This document shows positions 22,484 through 34,462 of a DNA stretch of 64,000 nt, one piece after another. The notes below the pieces were generated by a model, which saw nothing but the letters and a program-made list of their open reading frames with translations, did no database searches and was not told where the DNA came from. Source of the DNA: Archegozetes longisetosus (taxonomy: Eukaryota; Arthropoda; Arachnida; Sarcoptiformes; Trhypochthoniidae); NCBI GenBank assembly GCA_018873245.2, contig JAEMBT020000001.1, positions 9,458,220 to 9,522,219 on the forward strand, in the 5' to 3' direction. Numbering within the stretch: the first letter of the stretch is position 1; each line of letters starts with the position of its first letter. The translations under genes and the position numbers were made by a program.

Positions 22484-22962
22484 TTGATATTTTCGCTATT
22501 TTTATACTTTGGAAAAGCTCTCAACTTCTATTGTTTTCGCAAGTCTTCAAAAATTTTAAATATTAAGTTTTTGACTGATACTAAAATTCAATTTGTTTCG
22601 AAATATTTTATTGAAGATTTAATTAACGATAACTTGAATAAAATTGACTTATATTTACTGAATTTGAGATAATATTACTTTACTTCTATGATGGGATTAC
22701 AGTTAATAAAATTTTCGAAAATTTAGCAGAATTGGAAAACTTGAGGTAATTATTTATTAACTTAATAGATGTGGCGCTCTCAGACTATTACAAATCTGAT
22801 AATTATCATAAATATAAAATCGATATTATTAACGCGAATGAAACAATTATGAATTCATTAATTGATAGAACGATTGATGATCCGAAAATTCGTTACAAGT
22901 TCAAAGCATTAGCCGAGAGTCTAATAAACGATGCTATGATAACTAATTTAGATAAAGACTGA
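22484..22962 (+). other. Possible decayed or unrecognised exons
   Basis: Three adjoining stretches look more coding-like than the background: 22560-22672 (ending NLNKIDLYLLNLR), 22690-22745 (VNKIFENLAELENLR, then a GTAATT donor) and 22771-22962 (63 codons, PKIRYKFKALAESLINDA). The frames do not join by any splice pair I could find. The repeated L-x-NLR endings recall leucine-rich segments, but no family can be named. Confidence 0.22.
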
Positions 22963-23384
22963 ATTAATCGCTCGTTTGAAAGTATTAACAAATGTAAATT
23001 CGGAAATTCGATGTTTAAGCTTTTCACTACGACTTAAGTTCTGCAAATGTAGAATTTATTCTGAGGTAAAGTGTTGACCCACGACTGAGAGTACGTTATG
23101 ATCCATAAAGCACATGATTATAGACTGGAGGTACTAAAGGTTTCGAATTTTGAGTTCCGTCTCGGAAATTATTAATCGTAGCTTCAGTATAATAAAAAAT
23201 TAATTTTTTAACATAAATAAGATAATGAAAAGTTAGAATAAACAAATAATATGATTCGAAAGTGTTGCGAGAACTATATTTTATTTGTTTAATAAGAAAA
23301 GCCACAATCACCATATTTAAGGATTATAATCCTTACGACAAAAAAACCTTAAACCCATGGCATATTTTGAGAATTAATTTCCTG

Positions 23385-23570
23385 GCCTCAACCCGATTCA
23401 ACACTTATGGAGAATATTAAAGGATATTATTGAGAGAGAAAAATCAAAAGAATTTCAACTGTGGGTCGTGAAAATAGATCAATTATGATACAATTTATAA
23501 TTAGATGTATAGGGGTCGTTGAACAAAGGTATGATAGAACGCATTGAAAAGTGCATAGCTGTAGAGGGAG
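23385..23570 (+). pseudogene. Tc1-like transposase C-terminal remnant
   Basis: A short frame reads PGLNPIQHLWRILKDIIERE, the characteristic end of the Tc1/mariner DDE domain (S-P-D-L-N-P-I-E-x-x-W). After a stop it continues in degraded form (NKGMIERIEKCI). No upstream catalytic part remains. Confidence 0.7.
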
Positions 23571-26500
23571 ATCAATTAAATTGTCATTTCCTTTTAGTTG
23601 TAATAATTAGAATCAAATAAAATCTTGTGATAAATTTGAGGTCAAAATATTATAATTTTCATTATAAACTTCACACTTACTTTTTCCGGATTTTTTGTCG
23701 CGAATTATATAATAGATAAACCAGACACCTTACTTGAATCAGCGTTCGATCACACAAATAATATTATATTTTGTCAATCTTTTTTGGATCTAATCTTGAT
23801 CTTCGGCCAGACAGATGTAAGCCCGTATAAGTGAAATTTTATCTTGAAAGATCACGTTTATTTTGAAGCGCGTCAATCGAGCCTTAACATTTGAGTCTCG
23901 ACAGTTGAACTTCCAACAATTAAGCTTTATAGACTCAAATGACGTAAAGCTTAATTATCTCAGGCTCAAATGTTGCAAAGCTCAATTGGCTCAACTTAAT
24001 TGTCTTCGGCTCAATTGACATGGAACCGTTTGTTTATATAAATGCATTTTAGCATTAAAAACAAATAGGCGTGTCTAATTTTTCAAGCTTTATACATAAC
24101 TAATAGAAGTAGAGATCCTCCAATCGATCGTGTTCAAAAAATTTAACTTATAAAATAGAAGTTTTCGTAATTTATATGGTTTTACTATATAAATTTTCAA
24201 GTTCCATCCAATTCCATATAACTTAGCCGAATCTCGATCATGTCTCGTCCCGTCGAAATCCTATTGATATCACAAATATTGACTGATCAAAGGTTTCTGC
24301 ATAGAGTTTCCAGAAATATGTCTTAAGCATATCAGATGAATCTTTAAGAGTTATTAACTTTTGAAACCCTGAATACAACTTTTTAAAAACGAATTAACTA
24401 TATGATAACGAGTTCTAAATAGGATAAATCCTTAAATTAAAATCTCTTATTGATAGTTAACGCAATATTACTTTTGAAATTGTTTTTTAATTTTCAAAGC
24501 TTAAGCATGATTAATAGATCTACAATACAATACTAATAAGTGTAATGTGTCTCTCATACTGTTGCTTAAATATTAATTATCGCAGTTTTGAATATCATTT
24601 TTGAACATCATATGACATGCCATTAATCTAGTAAAAAGTTTTTCGAAATCGGAATCTTAGTGGTGAGGCTCTTTCCTTGTAAGATAAACTAATTAAAGCC
24701 TTTTATATTTCGATATTTTAATTAGACCTTAAATAAATTAATACTCGATTCGGATAGTTAAAAGTGTGTGAGATAAAAATAGTGTTATAAACAATATATA
24801 TACGGATGGGTAATTTATATCTTTACCCTTATTTTGTTATCGTTTGCGATCTATATGAAATCAGTAATGGATGGTATCGCTTCGCTTCTCGAGCCTCTTT
24901 CGAGAGGTATCCCGAACTCAATTGATATCAATATTTTGTATCGAACAAATTGCATATATAACATAAGTTATCATTATCTTAATTTTCTTTATATCTTGAT
25001 TAATATAGCTCAACAAAATGAATATGAATTCTCATCGAAATATATACAAGTAGATTTCGAAACTGCAGTCGTGATAACCATCCATGAATTTTTCCTGAAT
25101 GTGAAATTAAAGGGTGTTTTTTCATTATACTGTTAATGCAAAATATTTCTTGAATTCACATATGTCGCTTATTAGAAAGCGAAATAGGGCGCGACCTCAA
25201 GATTTTAGGGAAGCGACCTATTCTGCGAACTCAAGCAATAAAGCTTTATTGCTTGAGCTCAAAGTTGAGCTATTTTAAGATGAGTTGACAGTAAGTGTCA
25301 ATTCATCGGAATTAGCTTAAATATTTTAAGGTCAGTCGATTGAGACTGACCAGGAGTTGAAGAAAAACTTTAAACATAAGTGAACACGATTGGTCACGGC
25401 CCTAAACTTATGAGTATTTAAGGGCACTCGCAAGCCATACTCGGGGCGGATAAATGGTTTGTCTAATCACCTTCTTATCAGACGTCTTGTTTTCAGTATA
25501 CGTTAAAATCCTTTTTTTGTATTTTATATCTTAAAATAAACTTTAATAACAGCTAGTAGTTTGATTAGTTTTTTTTATATAATAAGTTTGTATATCTTTT
25601 GGTGTTTCTTTAAAAGTCGCACTTAAGGCAATCTAACTTGGCAAGTGCGACAACAAAACTCAATCTATTAAGAGAAGGTTCAGGAATATAAACTTGAAAA
25701 TTTCTATCAGATAAAACAGTACAAAAATCCATTCTCACTTCCATCAATTTAAAAATATTCGACAGAATTCTGGACTTCATTTCAAGCAAACTTGCATGAT
25801 AGAGATCGTTTAGCTTACCCTGGTTCCCAAGGTTCAATTAGTTACTATGTAAAAACTTGAAGCCAAGTTCCATAGAAATATGTGAAATCAATGGAAGTCA
25901 GAAACTCGAACAAGTAATCATGTAGAGGTTTGGAATAGAGCTTTCAAGTTTAGAGTTAAGAAATTTAAGCCTACTTTCTATTATTTCATAGATTACTTGA
26001 AAAATAAACAACAATATTCAAGGATTCAGTTAAATCATTAGATAACGGCAATTTCGACCCGAAACATTGACAAAAATATGCTCAAAATAATGAACGTTTA
26101 CGATATATATGTCTTAGAACCTGATGCTCTAAATCCGCTATCAAGTCTTGAAAATCTCTACAAAGCTTTTCATTGTTAAGAAATCTCTCAAAAATTGAAA
26201 AATTAAGCTTTTATAATTTTTCACCTTATTATCATTTGAATAACTTATTCAACTTCAGATAACTTTACTAAAATTTGGAATTTTTATGTTATAATGTTTA
26301 ATCAATATTCATAAAAAATATTCAAACTTTAATTTCAGTTTTTAAATTCATAATAAAATCGATACAAAAAAATAGAAATTTTTAGTTAATTCTTATTAAT
26401 AGTTTTGTCTTACAAATGAATAATGGTTTTCAGGGAATGCGAACAGGGTTCTGCATTTTAATTTTCTGTAATTTGAGTTTCTATGTTTTAACATTCTGAC

Positions 26501-26908
26501 AAACAAGGAGTAGCCTCTCACCTTAATTTTTGTCTAAAATTTATATATATTTATTACTCGTCAGAGCATTCTCAGTGGTCCATCGCTGCTTCACGCCATA
26601 CTGTACACACCACATAATTATTGTTTGAAGAGAGTGCGTAATACGAGTCAGTCTCTCTCCTTTCAAAGTATAATAGAGGCATAAACAGGAAATATAAAAC
26701 ACTGCTGTTAGGAAAATTTTCTGTCATAAGATGTTATAGATGTGATCCAAAAAAGGGGTGGTATCAACTTAAAATATTTAAATAGGAATTATACGGTCCC
26801 GCGTTGAAATTTCGCACAAAAAATGTCTATATACAAAAATTTTACATAAAAAATTTCGGTTTCAAAATTTTTACTGTTATATGTATTCCAGGTGAAATTA
26901 ACAAGAGT
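23571..26908. other. Gene-free stretch with degenerate CTCAATTG-type repeats
   Basis: No supported gene. Around 23880-24030 a motif like GCTCAATTG / GACTCAAATG recurs several times in loose tandem, related to GCTGAATTGAC repeats near 18800-18890. Open frames at 24834-25136 and 25610-25837 (minus) show no domain features. Confidence 0.4.
25230..25257. repeat. Perfect 28-bp palindrome
   Basis: CTCAAGCAATAAAG is followed directly by its exact complement, with no loop. It sits in a GCTCAA-rich repeat region and may be part of a decayed element. Confidence 0.8.
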
Positions 26909-27379
26909 ATGTTATATTAAAACAAAAAGTATTTTAATTTGTTTTGTAAACTTTCTATTTGTTATGAGAATGAAAGTTTAACTCTTATTTCGTTATGACT
27001 ATAAAAGGTTTTGTTTAGTTCGCTCTAATTGTAAAAGCAAATTCTTATTCTAATTTAATTACAATAGGAAATTAATTGTTATGGGAATCTAATACTGGAA
27101 TGCTTGAACATCCCTTTTTAGGAATAACTTTTCTCAAAATTATAACTCGAAAATATTCTTAAACATCCTTTCATTAATTAGTCAGAAGAGTATAAAAAGA
27201 GAGAGTAATAGAGTAGAAATTAAGTGAGTTAGTAAGAGAGTGCGAGAGAGCTTAGACTCTGTGCGATACATTTAAATCTTTATGTATTATCATTCAATTT
27301 ATATTTTAATAAAGATTGTTAATTGTTAAAGTCAGAGTTGTTACTTCGCTATATAAAAATCCACTCTCACAAGTAACAT
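26909..27379 (+). mobile_element. Possible solo LTR
   Basis: The segment begins TGTTATATTA and ends AAGTAACA (TG..CA with inverted TGTTA/TAACA). It contains a TATAAAAAGAGAG box near 27190 and an AATAAAG signal near 27310, in LTR order. No clear target duplication and no internal retroelement genes are visible. Confidence 0.33.
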
Positions 27380-27794
27380 AACTGAAAATATTTTATTAGA
27401 ATGAACTGATTTTTCTCATTTAGCTATAGTGATAAAATTAAAATGTATTAATTCGCAGTAAGTGATTAATGGAACATATGAATCGGATTTTGATCTGGGC
27501 CTTATAAGCAAGAAAGCTAATTCATTTGTAGACAATGAAAAAGTTAGTGATTAAGGCCCTTAAACATTGGTTTGATAAGAGACTATTCATAAATATATTC
27601 TTTTACTACCTTTCTTTGGCTAGTTTTTTATGATCAGTGATAAAATGACTAAAGTCTGTATTTAGTTATCTTCATTTTTGTGTGTTATAAAGGTAATTTT
27701 TGTATGGCGACATTATCGTAGGCCACAATCTAACTGTCAACATTTTTGTCAGCGACATTTAGACGCGGAAGCTTCTAGCTATAGATTTATTTGC

Positions 27795-28313
27795 GGGTAA
27801 GGCTCTTTCACCAATCTGAAAGTTACATTTGATGATAATTTTTAATTTCTATGCTATATTTGTAAATTTTTGATTCATTAAGTGAATATCTTTTGAAAGA
27901 TTTCGAATATTAGTTCCTCAACATTTATTTTCAACTGAATTCTGTATTACGAGCAATACCGATGAATTCGGTTATTTTTATCTGAAGCAAGCAGTCGTTT
28001 CCTTCTATTTATTGTAATTCTGGATTATTCTCTCATAAATTGCGTTTTAATAGAAATAAACTTCAAATTTAATAAAGTGAAGAGATAGAACGAAATCTGT
28101 TTGACTCTATAGAAATATTTTTAGTTTACTCGTAGTATTAATCATTAAAGACAAAAGTAGTGAACGTGGTTCACCTGAAAATCAAATTAATATAATTTGT
28201 TTAGTTATTCTGCCACATATGACGAAACTTTTGTATTTGGCTACACCTGCACTGTTTAGTTCAAACAACTTTGTTTATGATCAGGTATTGCGTCAAAGGC
28301 AACGAATAGAAAA
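27795..28313 (+). promoter_or_regulatory. Conserved upstream block of receptor copy 4
   Basis: The left part matches the orphan block at 4475-4615. The right part (TTCCTCAACATTTATTTTCAAC to the start codon) matches the blocks before copies 2 and 5. Probably promoter and 5' untranslated region. Confidence 0.42.
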
Positions 28314-29018
28314 ATGTGGTGTAAATTGAAATATTTAACATACTTATTTATTTTCGCTAATCTGAATCTGAACATGTTCAGTAACTGTGCGAACAACTGC
28401 TCATCCATTGAAAGCTTCAGTAGACAGTTTGATAAGAATTCAGATGAATATTTTTATATAATTGACAATTCATCTGCTAATGTGTCAATACACAAATGTG
28501 GTAACAATGATAATTACAAATTAGTTATGTATTGATATGCAAAGCAAATTTTTGGTATAAACTGAATGATACTTCTAACCATAATGCAAAATCTCAAATT
28601 TGTCATATTAAAGACAAGAAAAAGTACTTTCTCTGCTTTGATGGATCAGCTTTGTTGAATTGCGAGATGCAAAAAGATAAGAGAAAGTAAAATCGATTTG
28701 TTCATAATTTTGGGTACCTGCATGTTTTCGTCTTTAATAATGTTAATCATAGCCTACTTTTGGATTCGTTATTCCGAACGGGGATCAAATGCACCAAACT
28801 GCGGTTTACGCAGAAATAATTTCAATGAATATACTGATTACACAAGTGATTATTATTCTGTTATCTCGAGATATTCATCAGTTGATGAAAATATTACTCT
28901 AAGAATTAATGATAAAACGTTTGACAATCAAACCCCAGCTCACTGTATGATGGAAGAAAATCCTATCTACAACATTAACCAAACACCGAATCGAGTCAGA
29001 CGGAATAAATCAATATAG
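28314..29018 (+). pseudogene. Receptor family copy 4 with two compensating frameshifts
   Basis: Starts at MWCKLKYLTYLFIF and keeps the signal peptide and first Cys cluster. A one-base loss near 28525, relative to copy 1, leads to a TGA at 28533. The ectodomain then continues in another frame (CKANFWYKLND ... YFLCFDGSALLNCEMQ), and an extra A near 28686 returns it to the starting frame. The helix and tail (from 28698) are intact and close to copy 1, including DYYSVISRYSSVDENITLRI and MEENPIYN to RVRRNKSI. It is a pseudogene as read; assembly indel errors are an alternative, since both indels sit beside short A runs. Confidence 0.75.
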
Positions 29019-29555
29019 ATAGGTTAAAAACTTGATAATATTACTTAACGAATCGAACATTTTATTGAATATGTTTTAAGAGTAGTAATTAAGAAAATTC
29101 TTCTTAAAAAATTCCTATTGTTGGCGAATATTTTATTTAAAATGCAAATTAGACTCAATTACATTCGAGTTCGTTATTTTAAAATGCAAATGAGTTTTTC
29201 TACTCAGCACGCGCTCACAAAAGTGCAAATATCGCCCTTTAGGTGACTCGTTCATAGAATTCAAAGAATTTTCTTATTCTTTATTATGCACTTAACAATT
29301 TCAAATTTATTTTTTATTTTATATAAGTTAGTTTTAATAATTGATTTAATATCAAGTGATTGTATAATCGATAGATTTTTGTAATTCCTATTATGAAATG
29401 AAAATTTTCATTATATTGCCAAGTTTACAATTATCCAGACTTTAGAATATTTTGATAATCAACTTGAAATACAGATAATTCAATGGAATACGTGTTTATC
29501 CTCTGGCCAAAGGCAGTTTTAATATAGTCAAGTCATAGTCGGGTGTTAATAAGGA

Positions 29556-30480
29556 TGACCAGACGTCCAAGTTTGGACTGGATTGTCCAGTTTTTGGGTC
29601 TCACAACAGTGTTCAGTGCGATGTAAGAACTGGACATAGAAAAGTCCATTTTTTCAAGGTTGAGAAAAATTTTTGTGAACAAACAATAAATCATACAATC
29701 AATTGCAGTAAAACACTGCAAATGTGTCACAATTTCCTTTAAAGTGTTGTAGAATTTCATTGTATTTTTTATTACTGGTTTATTTGAAAAAAAATTCAAC
29801 AAAAGCTTTATCCCTATTTCATAAATTTTTATTATAAAATGTTAAGCAAACGACTTAATGCATCAATGAATCAGTTTTTAGTGCAAAATAGCATTGAATT
29901 TATAATTGATTTCTTCAGTCATTTATAAGTCAAATCCATTAATAGTTTGTCTTCGTCTCATCATCTCTGATTTCTATCAACTGTTTCTCAAATAAAATAA
30001 TAAAGTACTTATTAATTTAAGTTGAATTTAGTCTCAAATATTACATTTTTTTGAATCGAAAATAAAATAAATTTTAATCAAATGAATGAATAAATTATTG
30101 AATATTTATGTCGACGAAGACTTACTATTTGATGAAATTAATTCACTCAATGCTTTCCTGAACTAATAGGAAGTCAAAGTAAAACAATTGAATGTCGTTT
30201 CGAAGTATTCCAAAATATTAACGAAAAATGGATTCAAGAATTTGTCGACAATTATAGAAGCAGTTATGGCTATACCTATAAGTAATGATTTTATTGAACG
30301 AGTTTTCAGTCATTTACAGAGGATATGGACTGATGAAAGAAGTTTAATGAATATTGATTTAATTAAAGCCGAGATTTTTGTTAAAAATAACTTTAGTATG
30401 GATTGTATTGAATTCAAGTCTTATATGAGATACTTATGCTATTTATCTGTCATTCCATTCTTGATTAATGATTAAAGAGT
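29556..30480 (+). mobile_element. hAT transposon remnant
   Basis: The left end GGATGACCAGACGTCCAAG followed by TTTGGACTGGATTGTCCAG is typical of hAT-like ends, and a hAT dimerisation domain fragment lies at the right. The right terminus was not found, so the end point is the end of the coding remnant. Confidence 0.5.
30188..30475 (+). pseudogene. hAT transposase C-terminal dimerisation fragment
   Basis: A 95-codon frame contains AVMAIPISNDFIERVFSHLQ, then IWTDERSLMNIDLIKAEIFV, matching the conserved C-terminal hAT dimerisation region (PxS-x2-ERxFS, then R..L). The catalytic parts are missing. A more decayed copy lies at 62025-62190. Confidence 0.78.
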
Positions 30481-31800
30481 GACAGCATATGTTCATTGGT
30501 ATAAGTTTTGTGTGATTAAGTACGCGCAAGTTAACTTAGAATACTAGTGTCATTCATTCGGTTGTTAGCTACGTTTAGGGGGTTAAAGTGCGAAATAGGG
30601 CTAAGGAAAGAACGTTTATATATTTGGAATATTCTTAAAATTTTAATCAAGAATATATCGATCGCTAGAGTCTGAAATGGTCTTTTCGAAGATTTTAAGC
30701 TTAACTTGACTACTCGAAAGATTTGAAAAATTTTTAGATATTCAAATTCTCTGCGATATTTCAATTGTAGTCTAAATACATAAAAGTTCATTTGAAATTC
30801 TAGATCCGCAACGGTGAACTTCTGTTTGTCGTTGCCAAGAGTCATGATTACTAAGAACTTTCATGTGATTGAAAATAGTTTTCAAGGTCAATTTCTTCCA
30901 ATGATATTCTCAGTATATGTGACTTGGTTTCCGCTTCCTCAACTTCTTACACAACTTTTATATCCTGTCAGTTATATGTATTCAATTCTAATAATTTCTC
31001 TTATAATAAACTATTACTAGAGATCCCAATTAACTGGGTTGATATTTTGCATGAACAGGCGTTTAATTAGTCAATGAGAATTTTAAAAATTGATGTGTTT
31101 TATTAGTTTTCAAATTTTTTCATATAACTGATTTGATTAGGTTTCACAATCAAAACTTAGTATATAAAAAATGATCTTCTATACCTCCATTTAAATTAAG
31201 AATTTTTTACAACTCAGATCAGCATGTTTTTAATCCAACCTTCTGCTAAAATTTGTTGTATTCTATATATATCTCACAAATATATCACAAAAGATATCGC
31301 AAATACATCTATATTTCTAGTTACTTATTGATACCTAAAAAATCACTTTACAATCACTTTAATAATAGGCCACGCAAACAAGAACATGCGAATGCTTAAC
31401 AAAGTGAGTGTAACTTATACTCACTAACCTCTGCGCAATTTTCAAAAACTGGATTTAATAGGTTTAATTTTTCTGAACAAAATTTCTTGTTTGCAAAAAA
31501 GTGTGTATTTAAATTAGTTAAAACTGATTTAACCAGTTAATTAGGATCTCTAGTTATTACGAAGTTTACCAAAATTGACGCTCCATCAAATTTTTAAAAT
31601 CAAAGTTGAAGCTATTTTATTTAAAATTATAATTTTAATACGTTATAATCCCCCAAAGTATGCAGATTATAAATGACCACTAGTTTATTAAAATATCCAC
31701 TTGTTTGCAAAATGTCAATGAGTCTGGATCAACCTATTTTCATTGTGCAAGATTGTTATTATTTTAATAAAAGCATAAAATCAGTACAAACTGAATACGA
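30481..31800. other. Gene-free stretch
   Basis: No supported gene or element. Confidence 0.45.
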
Positions 31801-31808
31801 GAATAAAC

Positions 31809-31959
31809 ATGGACGACATACAGCGCCTGCAAGGTCCTCAATTTCAAGGTGAGAAATTATAATTTATAAAACCCGTATTTTTAAAGGTTAATTCTACTAA
31901 GTGAACTCTATTTCCTTAGCTTAACAGCCAAATTTGAAGAGACCGGAAGCTTACTCGAT

Positions 31960-32013
<54 letters not shown>
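31809..32013 (+). CDS. Possible first exons of a gene, running into an AG microsatellite
   Basis: Exon 31809-31848 begins ATGGACGACATACAGCGC (MDDIQRLQGPQFQ) and ends CAAG|GTGAGA. A 79-nt intron ending CTTAACAG leads in phase to KFEETGSLLDDR, which merges into alternating Arg-Glu codons from the (AG)n tract. A donor-like AGA|GTAAAC ends the tract. No family is recognised and no further exons were found. The charged, helical character would suit a cytoplasmic protein. It may be a decayed fragment. Confidence 0.33.

Positions 32014-32014
<1 letters not shown>
31962..32014. repeat. (AG)n microsatellite
   Basis: About 26 uninterrupted AG units. If translated in the frame of the preceding exon they give Arg-Glu repeats. 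Confidence 0.97.
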
Positions 32015-32016
<2 letters not shown>

Positions 32017-32224
32017 AACTTTCTTTACCTTCTAGAAGATTAGACTTATACTAAACATTTATGAGATATTAATTATAAATTTTTAAACCTTTTATAATGT
32101 TATTCATAGATGTGAATTTATATTTTTACTGTGTTTTGCGAACAAGCTGATTTTTGTTAATTTAATCATAAATTTTATTATTTTCAATAAGGTTGAATTC
32201 GTGTTTTGTAAGATAAGCAGCTTA

Positions 32225-32687
32225 TCAAAACCAAACGATTTTCCAGAAAAATTAGTTCCTCAGTGTCTACTTTCAACAGAATTAAATGTCAGGAATATTA
32301 CCGATAAAATCAGCCTTCTTTATTTCAAGAAAACAGTCATTTCCTTTTTCGTTTACTGTAATTCATGCTTAATCCTCTCATAAAAGAATGTTTCAATAGA
32401 AATAATCTACAGATTAAATAAAATTTAGCGATGGAACACATTCTGTTAAACTCAATAAAAGTATTTACTTTTATTATAGTCATAGTATCAAAACTAATAA
32501 TTATTACAGTTAAGAATAGAGATTGTGCTCCACCTGCGAATCTAATTTAAAAAAATCTTTGTTCAATTGTTTCGCTACAAGTGAACAAATTTTCTGCATT
32601 TGACTACTCACTCACTGATCTGTTCAGACAACTTCATTTATGAACCAGACATTGCGTAAAAGTCAAGTGGACTAAACGAGTAGGAAA
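32225..32687 (+). promoter_or_regulatory. Conserved upstream block of receptor copy 5
   Basis: Matches the block before copy 2 over GTTCCTCAGTGTCTACTTTC, AATTAAATGTCAGGA and the segment before the start codon. Probably promoter and 5' untranslated region. Confidence 0.42.
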
Positions 32688-33401
32688 ATGTGGTATAAAT
32701 TGAAATACCGAGTGTACTTTTTATTTATTTTCGTTTATCTGAATCATAATATTTTCAGTAACTGTACGAAAAACTGCCCATCCATTGAAAGCTTCAGTAG
32801 ACAGTTTGATAAGAATTCCGATGAATATTTCTATATAATTGACAATTCATCTGGTAATATGTCAATACACAAATGTGATAACAATGATAATTACATAACT
32901 AGCATTGTATTTATATGTAAAGTGAATGGCATTTGGTATAAAGAACGTGAAGCTTTGATCATAATGTAAAATCATAGAATTTGTCATATTAAAGATAAGA
33001 AAATGAAGCACCATTTCTGCATTAAAGATTCAGTCTTTAAGATTTGTAGGATGAAATATAAAGAATAAGAGAAATGGATCATAATCGTTGGCGGTTGTGT
33101 GTCTGCGTCATTTATTATCATATTAGTCATAGCCTTCTATTTGATTCGTTATATCAAACAGAAATTCAGTGCACCACAAAGTGTTTTATGCACTAATCCC
33201 TCCGATGAATATAATAATTACACAACAATGGGTTATTATTCGGTTAGCTCAAGATACGCCTCAATTGATGAAAATATTACTCTAAGAGTCAATGATGAAA
33301 TGCTTAACAACCAGCTCTCAGTTCATTATGAGATGGAAGAAAATCCTATCTATAATGTTTATCAAACGATGAACCAAGTTAGACGGAATAAATCAATGTA
33401 A
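32688..33401 (+). pseudogene. Receptor family copy 5 with two in-frame stops
   Basis: Begins MWYKLKYRVYFLFIF with signal peptide and the first Cys (NCTKNCPSIES). A TAA at 32967 and another at 33066 interrupt the ectodomain in the starting frame. Comparison with copy 4 shows a local one-base shift near the first stop that is undone within about 20 bases. From 33069 the same frame runs through a membrane helix (ASFIIILVIAFYLI) and a well-kept tail: GYYSVSSRYASIDENITLRV, MEENPIYN, ending RRNKSM. The tail is more conserved than the ectodomain across all copies. Not translatable as read unless spliced or read through. Confidence 0.72.
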
Positions 33402-34025
33402 ATAGATCGAAGAAATCAAATAATTAAATGCTTCTCTGTAAAAAGGAGTTAAGTGACTGCCATATGCCTTAGAGAAAAAGTACTTAAAGTTTATGTCTAT
33501 TTTTGCTTTATTTTGCGCTTTTAACTCAGCGAATTAATCTCTGTTTTTGGAAATTATCAAAAGTTATGTTAACGTCATGTTAAAAATAATTAATAATTTT
33601 AATTTAAGAAAATGAATTAATACAAGAAAATACTTGAATAAAAATTCAAATCAACAAAATATAAGAGTGAAATCATTTGAACTAAATATGTGAAATATTG
33701 AATAAAGTCTAATTCTAAATTTTACTATACAGCTCTTTTTCAGTGAATTAATTTTGATCATAAAATTGATTTAGTGCTCAATTAACTTTTGAGCTTAATA
33801 GTTCTTTATTCAGAATAATTCAGCGATTTAATAAAAATTAAACAAAATCATTCTAATGAGATGAAGTTTTGTATGAGAATTGTTTAGCTGAAAGTGAAAC
33901 ATATTTCATAATTCTGTGGCTTTTTATTATGAAGATTAGGTTTGAGAAATTGAATATTATATCAATTCTAAGCATCTGCTGGAACTTCAATTGCAATAAT
34001 TGTTCCGCAGTCAGTCTTGTTATTA

Positions 34026-34121
34026 GTGTTGGAAAATTTCTAAAAATTTTCTTTTTGAAGAGAAATATTTTCACAAACTTTCTCGAGAAACTTCCTTGAA
34101 ATTTTCTTTTGTAACACTAAA
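34026..34121. mobile_element. Small hAT-like element (TAGTGTTG family)
   Basis: Ends TAGTGTTGGAAAATTTCT and TTTTGTAACACTA are inverted. Flanking octamers are similar but not identical (CTTGTTAT, AAAGTTAT). The same family occurs at 36691 and 38167. Confidence 0.6.
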
Positions 34122-34462
34122 AGTTATATCAACAATTGATTGAAAACTAGGCGATTTTTTGAAAAATTATACTAAACATTAAATAGAATTTTCCGACTCT
34201 ATTAGCAAGGCTGATTATAGAACAACTATTAGAATTGAAGTTCTAACAGACACTAGAAACTGGTGTAATTTCCGTGGTTGCAAACCTAATTTTCGTCATT
34301 AAACATTGAAGAAAGAGGAAATACACTTCCCGTTTAGCTAAACATCCGTATGAGAATATTCATTTGTATTCAATCACTGAATTATTCTCAACAAATAAAT
34401 ATTAAGCACAGAAAATTATTGAGCACTAAATCACTTTTATCGTCAAATTAATTCTCTTAAAA

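Noticed and set aside
24834..25136. 100-codon open frame as a membrane protein
   Set aside because: No signal, domain or splice context; AT-driven hydrophobicity.
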